The notes beneath the pieces were generated by a model. It made no database searches. It saw nothing but the letters and a program-made list of their open reading frames with translations, and was not told the origin of the DNA. A program made the position numbers and the translations under genes. Shown here piece after piece: positions 62,201-64,000 of a stretch of DNA of 64,000 nt. How positions within the stretch are numbered: the stretch's first letter is position 1; each line of letters opens with the position of its first letter. The DNA comes from Euclidia mi (Eukaryota > Arthropoda > Insecta > Lepidoptera > Erebidae): contig OX123199.2 of assembly GCA_944739405.2 (NCBI GenBank), forward strand, positions 3,957,898-4,021,897, written 5' to 3'.

Positions 62201-63174
62201 CCTCTCTACACCATTCAATATCCTCAAAACCAATAATCCGATCACAAAACAAAATCCAGGAACCGCCACTGACAAGTTAGTCAGTTGTAGGGTGCAACTC
62301 GGCATATTGAAATATTTATAACTGTAACTCTCTACTTTTATGCTATAGATTCCGTAGATTTATACAATCAGGCAGACTTGGCATCCCGAGTTCTTATTTA
62401 ACAAATATATCTGTATGTCAACTACAACTAAACTATGTCTACCCAAACTCACAAACAAACTACTACGTACTAAAAACTGGTTACTAAAACACACACTGAT
62501 TAAGGATACTGTTTTAGCTTAGTTAGTATGACTTTAGATTTAGTCGCTTACAAATTATACTCGCCACAATTTCTGAAATAATAAACAAAAACAACAAATC
62601 TTTTCTTTCAAAATAATAACGTGAGCTTTCTAAACAAATCTGTATCAAAACGTTGTAACGAAGCCTGCCTGCAGGTTTCACAACATAGCTTTTTTACTGG
62701 CTTTATACAATTGTTACATCTCGTACATGGAATTAGGCAGCCGCAAAGCCATCTGAATTTCATTCTAAAAAGTTTTCGTGTATTTAACGGATCTAAATGG
62801 CGTATTATTAAAAAACAAAGGCGAAATTTGGTCAACTTGGATATAACATATAATTTCGTCAATCGATCGTACCTACTCACACTTTTTAGATGTACTACGA
62901 TAATGGCCGCCGCAAAGTCGCCTGACGATCTTGTTAGTTGTTGAAGTCATCGCGGGCAGCGGCGGGCTCAAGTTCGGTCTGTGTGGAGAGCCTTAGGAAA
63001 GGCATATGTCTTTCGGCTGATATGATGATGATGACTACGTCAATGACTAAATCAGTGTTACTTTCGTAAAACGTTATACGATCGAACTAGATAAATGGTA
63101 TTAAACAAAGGCAATTTTCTTTTCATATACCTATCTAAGGTGCATTTCTGAACATCGCGATCGCAGCCACGCAT
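25927..63174 (-). CDS. cyc: cycle (BMAL1 orthologue), bHLH-PAS circadian transcription factor, 12 coding exons
   Basis: Exons, 5' to 3' on the - strand: 63174-63131, 51921-51748, 50245-50138, 39221-39150, 38164-37828, 35762-35645, 33470-33270, 32410-32188, 31196-30993, 30484-30369, 28970-28729, 26235-25927. All junctions are AG/GT with matching phases; total 2148 nt, 715 residues. The bHLH starts near residue 134 (QNHSEIEKRRRDKMN), PAS-A follows with LLVVGCDRGRLLYVS and GQSLFDILHPKDVAKVKEQ, PAS-B has YVSRHAPDGKFLFVDQR and FLPQELLGTSLYEY, and the C-terminus ends in the BMAL1-type block MSLLEADAGLGGPVNFSGL. CYC pairs with CLOCK in the nucleus to activate E-box genes such as per and tim. Drosophila CYC lacks this C-terminal block; vertebrate BMAL1 and many other insects keep it. 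Large introns 1 (11.2 kb) and 3 (10.9 kb) are repeat-rich. Confidence 0.95.
26236..27360 (-). other. cyc intron 11, no gene
   Basis: AT-rich. 26925-27015 is a fragment of SINE family S3. Confidence 0.5.
27374..27639 (-). mobile_element. tRNA-derived SINE (family S1), complete, 11-bp target duplication
   Basis: Flanked by CACAAATATAT (27363-27373 and 27640-27650). The - strand begins GACTGCCTCCGTGGTCCAGT, has the B-box GGTTCGATTCC, and ends with the tail CCTATTACGTGGGACC and GGCGTGAGTCTATAAATG. Same strand as cyc. Confidence 0.92.
27651..28415 (-). other. cyc intron 11, no gene
   Basis: AT-rich, nothing recognised. Confidence 0.45.
28419..28567. mobile_element. MITE A with TTA target duplication
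   Basis: GGGGCCATCCAT and ATGGATGGCCTC are inverted ends; TTA flanks both sides (28416-28418, 28568-28570). TTA suggests PIF/Harbinger. A relative lies at 33880-34343. Confidence 0.75.
28571..28706. mobile_element. MITE B with TTA target duplication beside cyc exon 11
   Basis: CGGCCCGTTCACTAACAGC pairs with GCTGTTCGTGAACGGGTCG (two mismatches in 23). It shares the TTA of MITE A on one side and has TTA at 28707-28709 on the other, about 20 bp from the exon 11 donor. Confidence 0.8.
28729..28970 (-). CDS. cyc: cyc coding exon 11 (C-terminal linker helix region)
   Basis: Acceptor GTAAGCAG (a NAGNAG site, so one alternative acceptor 3 nt away is possible), donor CAACAG|GTATGT, 242 nt, phase 1 to 0. 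It encodes an acidic, helix-prone region with GLSEADVEMQRLIESQV and IGSAIAEEALRRSSSEF. Two adjacent MITEs (28419-28567 and 28571-28706) end about 20 bp from the donor. Confidence 0.88.
28971..30368 (-). other. cyc intron 10, no gene
   Basis: AT-rich, no feature recognised. Confidence 0.5.
30369..30484 (-). CDS. cyc: cyc coding exon 10 (PAS-B end)
   Basis: Acceptor CATTTTCTAG, donor AACAGA|GTAAGT, 116 nt, phase 2 to 1. It opens NPWTKDVECLVANNSIV, the conserved last PAS-B strand, then a serine-rich linker (SLSDTSQASYDIYKQ). Confidence 0.94.
30485..30992 (-). other. cyc intron 9 with LINE-tail scraps
   Basis: GGCCTATGTCCAACAGTGGA (about 30702) and a GATGATGAT-ended tail (about 30880-30945) are remnants of non-LTR tails. 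Confidence 0.55.
30993..31196 (-). CDS. cyc: cyc coding exon 9 (PAS-B core)
   Basis: Acceptor TGATTTCAG, donor TTCAA|GTAAGT, 204 nt, phase 2 to 2. It encodes FLPQELLGTSLYEYV and YSFRRKDGTYARIQTHFKPF. The corresponding BMAL1 segment is the PAS-B core that contacts CLOCK. A GTA-flanked MITE begins 74 bp upstream of the acceptor. Confidence 0.95.
31271..31408. mobile_element. MITE with GTA target duplication upstream of cyc exon 9
   Basis: GGGCTCAATCAGAAAGAGAG and CTCTCTGTCTGAATGAGCCC are inverted ends with GTA on both sides (31268-31270, 31409-31411). A second internal end begins at 31356. Confidence 0.75.
31440..31690 (+). mobile_element. tRNA-like SINE
   Basis: A B-box-like GGTTTCGATTCCCGGG lies at about 31493, followed by CCTCGGAAAGCACGTTAAG, a motif also seen at 38545. 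It contains an 18-bp exact copy of the cyc exon 9 acceptor. Confidence 0.55.
31700..32187 (-). other. cyc intron 8, repeat fragment
   Basis: 31795-31900 (TCTACTCGTTTTGGACATCA, AAGTCATACTAAGCAAAA) matches 48300-48405. Nothing else recognised. Confidence 0.5.
32188..32410 (-). CDS. cyc: cyc coding exon 8 (inter-PAS linker, PAS-B start)
   Basis: Acceptor CTTTTCAG, donor CAGAG|GTAAGT, 223 nt, phase 1 to 2. It reads GYLKSWAPVDM, DSDGCSLSCLVAVVRAL, and PLQYVSRHAPDGKFLFVDQ, the first PAS-B strands. Two diverged copies of its acceptor lie just upstream at 32,465-32,585. Confidence 0.95.
32386..32585 (-). repeat. Tandem triplication of the cyc exon 8 acceptor region
   Basis: ACCGG begins units at 32386, 32465 and 32550 (periods 79 and 85). 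The first covers the real exon 8 start; the others carry decoy acceptors (TAATTCCAG at 32491 and CTTTCCAG at 32575). Use of either decoy shifts frame; the farther one meets TAG at once. Confidence 0.85.
32850..33115 (-). pseudogene. Non-LTR retrotransposon 3' end with (ATG)n tail
   Basis: The - strand encodes a C-terminus typical of moth RTE-like LINEs: RWGRKVLEWRPRTGRR, then RPPARWTDDLVKTAGG and WMRAAQDRSVW, ending in a (ATGATG)n tail at 32850-32870. The reverse transcriptase domain is absent. Confidence 0.8.
33270..33470 (-). CDS. cyc: cyc coding exon 7 (PAS-A end)
   Basis: Acceptor GTCTCCAG, donor ACTG|GTAAGT, 201 nt, phase 1 to 1. It encodes GTSRLCPGARRSFFCRIKC, the conserved PAS-A strand pair, then a lysine-rich loop (CAKMRKKQHDKKYCVVQC). 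A Helitron-like element begins 57 bp upstream of the acceptor. Confidence 0.95.
33527..33744 (+). mobile_element. Helitron-like element, copy 3
   Basis: TCTTAATATATAAAATCC start, GCTGCTGGCGTCCTCTAG end, inserted between A and T. It lies 57 bp upstream of the cyc exon 7 acceptor. Confidence 0.7.
33880..34343. mobile_element. MITE split by a family G repeat
   Basis: GGGGCCATACATAAATTACG and TAATTAATGGTTGGCCCC are the outer ends, related to MITE A. A family G repeat (about 33974-34300) sits inside, so the MITE is older. Confidence 0.65.
34344..34875 (-). other. cyc intron 6, no gene
   Basis: AT-rich, nothing recognised. Confidence 0.45.
34876..34987 (-). mobile_element. SINE family S2, 5'-truncated
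   Basis: Only the tail part is present (GACTCACGCCTGTTTCCCCG to GGCGAGCCTATTGCCGC). Confidence 0.8.
35306..35592. mobile_element. MITE family M, fullest copy
   Basis: AAAGAACTCCGATTTA and TAAATCTGAGTTCTTT are inverted ends (one mismatch). It ends 53 bp from the cyc exon 6 donor. Confidence 0.75.
35645..35762 (-). CDS. cyc: cyc coding exon 6 (PAS-A)
   Basis: Acceptor TTGTCCACAG, donor CTAAAA|GTGAGT, 118 nt, phase 0 to 1. It encodes SELLGQSLFDILHPKDVAK and VKEQLSSSDLSPRERLIDAK, nearly invariant in BMAL1. A MITE-like repeat (35306-35592) ends 53 bp from the donor. Confidence 0.96.
35763..37080 (-). other. cyc intron 5, no gene
   Basis: AT-rich; the open frame around 36570-36872 shows no recognisable family. 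Confidence 0.45.
37081..37276. mobile_element. hAT-type MITE, second copy
   Basis: CAGTGGCGTAG and CTACGCCACTG ends; flanks AGTCTATT and AGTCCATT are an 8-bp duplication with one change. Interior matches 2272-2499 in inverse orientation. Confidence 0.88.
37277..37827 (-). other. cyc intron 5, SINE S3 fragment
   Basis: 37515-37640 holds a family S3 fragment (AAACTAAGCAGAACTTGTAC). Confidence 0.5.
37828..38164 (-). CDS. cyc: cyc coding exon 5 (bHLH and start of PAS-A)
   Basis: The acceptor CTCCACAG and donor CAG|GTATGT flank 337 nt. After completing a lysine it reads QNHSEIEKRRRDKMNTYISE, the basic region and helix 1 with the E-box contact residues H, E and R, then loop and helix 2 (KLDKLTVLRMAVQHLRS). 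PAS-A begins with FLLVVGCDRGRLLYVSASV. Very close to BMAL1/CYC of other insects; highest-confidence exon of the gene. Confidence 0.97.
38165..39149 (-). other. cyc intron 4
   Basis: A short SINE motif (GCCTCGGCGAGCACGTTAAG near 38542) is the only repeat seen. Confidence 0.45.
39150..39221 (-). CDS. cyc: cyc coding exon 4 (acidic linker)
   Basis: Acceptor TTTTTTGCAG, donor AAGAA|GTAAGT. The 72 nt are phase 2 to 2 and encode GTGSAYDDDGTDDTRSTRT then LPDK, an acidic linker ahead of the bHLH. Its length is a multiple of three, as with exons 2 and 3. Confidence 0.85.
39222..41690 (-). other. cyc intron 3, first part
   Basis: 40280-40320 has the TGGGTGTCGTAAGAG motif of the long composite SINE; 40380-40490 is a LINE-like tail ending (GATGAT)n. 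41450-41640 is relatively GC-rich with unknown role. Confidence 0.5.
41925..42955 (-). pseudogene. RTE-like LINE fragment (endonuclease end to reverse transcriptase)
   Basis: In order on the - strand: the endonuclease end (DVSVITSFNTGSDHRFVQGT, NRFAALETADMIQEVQ), a reverse transcriptase segment (NYQPISLYTWLNHVYKLFSR), a PVHLHRGLRRG motif, and the catalytic motif HLRFADDIVI. Frameshifts and stops break it into at least four pieces. Non-LTR type is clear; RTE-like clade is my judgement. Confidence 0.85.
43140..43500 (-). mobile_element. tRNA-derived SINE nested in hAT
   Basis: An antisense tRNA-like head is at 43430-43500 (GTGGATTCGAACCCGAAACC, CTCCACTCGGCTATCGGC). The body has ACTGTCCCACTGTTGGGCAC, a motif also seen at 11890 and 23019. 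Confidence 0.7.
44035..47526 (-). other. cyc intron 3, with a CpG-rich patch and a hairpin repeat
   Basis: 45154-45240 pairs AAATCAAGAGCGGAGTC with GACTCGCTCTTGATTT around GGAACCCTTCATGGGAGAG, a motif repeated at 60710. 45490-45610 is a CpG-rich island (CGGCGCGCGCCACC). No exon recognised; the 160-codon frame at 46144-46626 has no family match that I know. Confidence 0.45.
47535..47843. mobile_element. hAT-type MITE with 8-bp target duplication
   Basis: CAGCGTCTCTCA and TGGGAAACACTG are imperfect inverted ends. Flanks TACTAGAC and TACTAGAT differ by one base. The ends resemble the CAGTGTTTCCCA type of hAT elements. Confidence 0.8.
47844..48417 (-). other. cyc intron 3, no gene
   Basis: 48300-48405 matches a repeat at 31795-31900; otherwise nothing seen. 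Confidence 0.45.
48418..48620 (-). mobile_element. tRNA-derived SINE, tail-truncated
   Basis: The - strand starts GACTGCCTCGTTGGTCTCGC, has GGTTCGATGC as B-box, and ends in CCTATTACGTGGGACC. Confidence 0.8.
49201..49441 (-). mobile_element. 5S rRNA-derived SINE
   Basis: The - strand begins TAGCGCTCATAGCGAGACTT, then carries AAGTTAAGCAACG (49396-49384) and GATGGGTGACCG (49363-49352), both exact 5S rRNA internal-promoter-region words in the right order and near the right spacing. The body then has CTTCGGAGGGCACGTAAAGC. It is not a functional 5S gene, because the 5S ends are absent. A second copy is at 60755-61024. Confidence 0.8.
49531..49930 (-). mobile_element. Composite SINE (long S1), 400 bp, 12-bp target duplication
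   Basis: Flanked by GTTAACTTAATA at 49519-49530 and 49931-49942. The - strand begins CGTGTGGTTGACGGCATAG, includes CGTAAGAGGCGACTAAGGG, then a tRNA-like head (GTTGGTCTCGCGGC, GGTTCGATTCC), the shared tail and (TATG)n. Confidence 0.92.
50138..50245 (-). CDS. cyc: cyc coding exon 3, RKRKGSS exon
   Basis: The acceptor TTCCGCAG precedes and the donor TCATA|GTGAGT follows. The 108 nt are phase 2 to 2. It reads SSESYEMSGCEGPLAAPPAP and ends SASRKRKGSSY, matching the RKRKGSS motif of vertebrate BMAL1. It holds its own ATG (YEMSG), a possible alternative start. A same-strand SINE (50266-50495, 12-bp target duplication) sits immediately upstream, so the branch-point region of this acceptor is now SINE tail. 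Skipping the exon would keep frame. Confidence 0.88.
50266..50495 (-). mobile_element. SINE family S2 inserted at the cyc exon 3 acceptor
   Basis: A perfect duplication CAAATTATATCA lies at 50254-50265 and 50496-50507. The - strand ends with (TATG)n facing exon 3, so only about 20 bp of original intron separate the SINE from the acceptor AG (50247-50246). Confidence 0.93.
50865..51065 (+). pseudogene. LINE C-terminal fragment
   Basis: Degenerate reading KVRSTRNRRTCMKRV, then EEAREVCKDRSKCRSVVSAY and PDGKKA stop, followed by (TATG)n. The final bases are the tail shared by the SINEs. Confidence 0.65.
51150..51715. mobile_element. Three SINE/LINE-tail pieces
   Basis: 51152-51375 is a sense S1 SINE (ACTGCCTCCATGGTCCAGTG, GGTTCGATTCC). 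51403-51520 is an antisense tail. 51627-51715 is the antisense end of the LINE tail seen at 58260-58345. Confidence 0.7.
51748..51921 (-). CDS. cyc: cyc coding exon 2
   Basis: The acceptor GTTTCCAG precedes and the donor CACTA|GTTAGT follows. The 174 nt are phase 2 to 2 and open throughout: ASASAAPAYELTTVGGG, a histidine-rich run (HLHHHDP), then RKRKNSHY. The terminal RKRK matches the basic nuclear-localisation motif of BMAL1. Exon 3 ends in a near-identical motif, so the two ends may be functional alternatives. A diverged second copy of this exon's acceptor lies at about 52,130-52,200. Confidence 0.75.
52125..52200 (-). repeat. Diverged copy of the cyc exon 2 acceptor
   Basis: About 70 bp resemble 51891-51960. 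The decoy has CGTTTGCAG then ASVSATPAY in place of ASASAAPAY. It lies 232 bp upstream of the real acceptor. Confidence 0.6.
52255..52460 (-). repeat. Interspersed repeat family G, antisense copy
   Basis: GCCGGCTCGATTGGGGAAGT and ACACTTGTGACTCATCGCC match the family in antisense. Confidence 0.65.
52461..53340 (-). other. cyc intron 1, no gene
   Basis: AT-rich, nothing recognised. Confidence 0.45.
53355..53763 (-). mobile_element. Composite SINE, 409 bp, 13-bp target duplication
   Basis: ATGCCCATTTGTA at 53342-53354 and 53764-53776. Same structure as 49531-49930; very similar sequence. Confidence 0.92.
53937..54142 (-). mobile_element. Helitron-like element, copy 4
   Basis: TC...CTAG ends on the - strand between A and T; contains CGATCCCGTGGGAATTTCGG. 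Confidence 0.7.
54191..54397 (-). mobile_element. Helitron-like element, copy 5
   Basis: Same ends and orientation as copy 4, 48 bp away. Confidence 0.7.
54687..55088 (-). mobile_element. Composite SINE, third long copy
   Basis: Matches 53355-53763 over its length. A shorter CGTATT flank is the likely target duplication. Confidence 0.88.
55089..57440 (-). other. cyc intron 1, no gene
   Basis: No exon or defined repeat. Open frames near 55439-55974 lack recognisable domains. Confidence 0.45.
57460..57660 (-). mobile_element. Probable retroposon piece with poly(A)
   Basis: The - strand ends in an A-tract (57463-57469) after CCACTTCGT; the body has GCCGGAGTATGTGG-type GC-rich sequence unlike the intron. 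Class uncertain. Confidence 0.45.
57661..58148 (-). other. cyc intron 1, no gene
   Basis: Nothing recognised. Confidence 0.4.
58149..58350 (+). pseudogene. LINE C-terminal fragment with stop and (TATG)n tail
   Basis: Open on the + strand: RTFSDQIGDILKKGQVISTL, NRRACMRNSMGVSEAREVC, WRSVVSAYPSGKQA stop. The terminal CTCTGCCTACCCCTCCGGGA region is the same as the 3' tails of the S1 and S2 SINEs. Confidence 0.75.
58526..58666. mobile_element. MITE nested in a LINE tail
   Basis: GGCTGCGGTTCCACTGAGG pairs with CCTCAGTGGAACCACAGCC (one mismatch). The flanks (ATCATCATC, CCCACACAGACCGATC-like) are LINE-tail sequence. Confidence 0.8.
58750..59125 (-). other. cyc intron 1, no gene
   Basis: Nothing recognised. 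Confidence 0.4.
59135..59330 (+). mobile_element. SINE family S2, sense copy
   Basis: Reads AGGTTCCAAGCC, CACCTGCAAGTGGTGCACCT, CCTATTACGTGGGATC, and GGCGTGAGACTATGTATG. Confidence 0.85.
59650..59935 (-). repeat. Interspersed repeat family G, antisense copy
   Basis: GGCCGGCTCGACCGGGGAAG through TGCTCGTTTGCCGCC and a terminal A-rich run. Complements 2822-3131. Confidence 0.75.
60167..60372 (-). mobile_element. SINE family S2 with 12-bp target duplication
   Basis: GTAGATATAAAC at 60155-60166 and 60373-60384. Structure as 50266-50495. Confidence 0.9.
60755..61024 (-). mobile_element. 5S rRNA-derived SINE, second copy
   Basis: Antisense GATGGGTGACCG (60946-60935) and a changed AAGTTAGCAGCG region; body as in 49201-49441. 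Confidence 0.75.
61025..62940 (-). other. cyc intron 1, no gene
   Basis: AT-rich. A lone hAT-like end CAGGGCCGGATTCGG lies at about 62090. An A-tract is at 61381-61396. The cysteine-rich frame at 62608-62880 (-) is unassigned. Confidence 0.4.
62945..63035 (+). mobile_element. LINE 3' end scrap
   Basis: Reads AQVRSVWRALGKAYVFRL, the + strand equivalent of the LINE end at 32850-33115, then (GATGAT)n. Confidence 0.6.
63131..63174 (-). CDS. cyc: cyc coding exon 1 (predicted start)
   Basis: Exon 2 needs an upstream exon ending in phase 2. On the - strand an ATG at 63174-63172 opens 14 codons (MRGCDRDVQKCTLD) and reaches the donor GATAG|GTATAT with two bases left, exactly the phase required. An in-frame TGA lies roughly 20 codons upstream with no ATG between, and the surrounding 200 bp are CpG-rich, unlike the intron. 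I do not recognise these residues from a known protein, so transcript evidence is needed. Confidence 0.55.
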
Positions 63175-63400
63175 GCTTGGAGCCCAAGATAGACCGCGCG
63201 CGGTTGATGCGACAATAGTCTGAGTATGAGAATATATGGCGTCGTTTCAAAGGTCTGCGACGAACACGCGCGACCGACGACTGTCGTAGCCTGTTCGATG
63301 TGTGCGCGATCGATCTTCAGCCGCGGACGCGAAAGACTCAGATTATCCGCGATGTACGGAACAGTACCTTACCGGCAATGTTAACACGACTATATTACAA
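63175..63400 (-). promoter_or_regulatory. CpG-rich presumed cyc promoter / 5' UTR
   Basis: CpG density rises sharply here (many GCGCG, TCGCG and CGATCG), unlike the AT-rich intron. It lies directly upstream of the predicted cyc start. No TATA box or defined initiator could be assigned. Confidence 0.4.
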
Positions 63401-64000
63401 AATCAATACAATAAGCGATCAATATATCCTATGTTTCAAGCATATTTAATTACTGTTGAGAGCATACTTTGATATTTCTTGCATAGTTATTATTCGTTAT
63501 TACGTCGAAATCGACCGTTCAAGTAATCATTTCCAATTGGTTTTTGTAATAAAACACCAAAAGAGTAATTATTTCACTGATTATATCGGTACATAATTTA
63601 TATTTTATGCAGGACATACACGTGTAGATGCTACGGTGTATTTTAAGTTTAAGATATGCGATTTAAAATGGTAAATTGATTTCGCCTTTATAATGTATGG
63701 AATTATGGATGAGCTGTTTAATGATAACCATGCACTAAAACACGTCGAATATACCAAAGAATTCAGAACTTGCGTAGATACATTTAGGTATTTGCTTTAG
63801 AATCAGTAATTTTACACATAATATGTACACATATCATCATTCTCTTAGCGTTATCCCACTGGGGTCCGCTTACTAGTCTAACCGGATTTGGCTGAATATT
63901 AGCTTTTCCACAGAGCGACTGCCTGTCTTAGAGTAAAAACTATCGTGAGTTATCATAATTAGAGTAACTATAACCGGTTGTAATCACGTATTATTTCCGT
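63401..64000 (-). other. Upstream region of cyc
   Basis: AT-rich, holds one CACGTG (63619-63624) and no other recognised gene. 63890-63925 resembles 38645-38705. Confidence 0.4.
63619..63624. promoter_or_regulatory. Canonical E-box CACGTG upstream of cyc
   Basis: CACGTG lies in the context ACACGTGT, about 445 bp upstream of the predicted ATG. CLOCK:CYC binds CACGTG. A single copy can occur by chance, so its role is only suggested. Confidence 0.3.

Noticed and set aside
62608..62880. Cysteine-rich - strand frame (CLIPCTRCNNCIK) in cyc intron 1
   Set aside because: Looks zinc-finger-like but short, with no matching family and a competing + frame; likely chance.
1..64000. CRISPR arrays, bacterial operons, prophage
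   Set aside because: Nothing fits; the window is a eukaryotic nuclear region with spliced genes and eukaryotic repeats.

Overview
This window is insect nuclear DNA, almost certainly from a moth or butterfly. Genes are split into short exons separated by long AT-rich introns, and the introns are packed with lepidopteran-type short interspersed elements, MITEs, Helitron-like units and broken LINEs. There are no operons, bacterial signals, rRNA genes, CRISPR arrays or convincing functional tRNA genes; the tRNA-like stretches are SINE heads.

Two host genes are supported exon by exon and are arranged tail to tail. On the + strand, 3,779-17,556 holds the last four coding exons of an OCIA-domain protein (asrij/OCIAD1 family); its first exons lie left of the window. 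On the - strand, 63,174 down to 25,927 holds a complete cycle (cyc, the insect BMAL1), the bHLH-PAS partner of CLOCK. I assembled it as 12 coding exons with every intron phase matching, giving a predicted 715-residue protein: N-terminal basic motifs, bHLH, PAS-A, PAS-B and a BMAL1-type C-terminal activation domain. Only the first exon (63,131-63,174) rests on phase, donor and upstream-stop evidence rather than on homology. About 8.4 kb of repeat-rich intergenic DNA separates the two stop codons.

Region by region: 1-3.8 kb is an asrij intron or flank with a hAT MITE and a Helitron-like unit; 3.8-5.1 kb has two asrij exons and a five-copy duplication of one exon end; 5.3-8.9 kb is a repeat cluster (Penelope-like GIY-YIG remnant, 54-bp perfect palindrome, 120-bp tandem repeat, inverted minisatellite); 11.4-11.9 kb is a mariner remnant; 13.2 and 17.5 kb are the last asrij exons; 17.7-25.3 kb is intergenic; 25.9-39.2 kb carries cyc exons 12 to 4; 39.2-50.1 kb is cyc intron 3 with a 2.3-kb hAT element containing a dead LINE; 50.1-51.9 kb carries cyc exons 3 and 2; 51.9-63.1 kb is cyc intron 1, full of SINEs; 63.1-64 kb is the presumed cyc first exon and promoter.

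The most unusual signal is at splice junctions. Short local duplications copy an exon boundary at asrij (a donor repeated four times within five copies), cyc exon 8 (acceptor in three copies) and cyc exon 2 (acceptor in two copies). A SINE has also landed within about 20 bp of the cyc exon 3 acceptor, and a MITE about 20 bp from the exon 11 donor. Cyc exons 2, 3 and 4 are all multiples of three with the same phase, and exons 2 and 3 both end in an RKRK basic motif, so several in-frame cyc N-terminal isoforms are possible.
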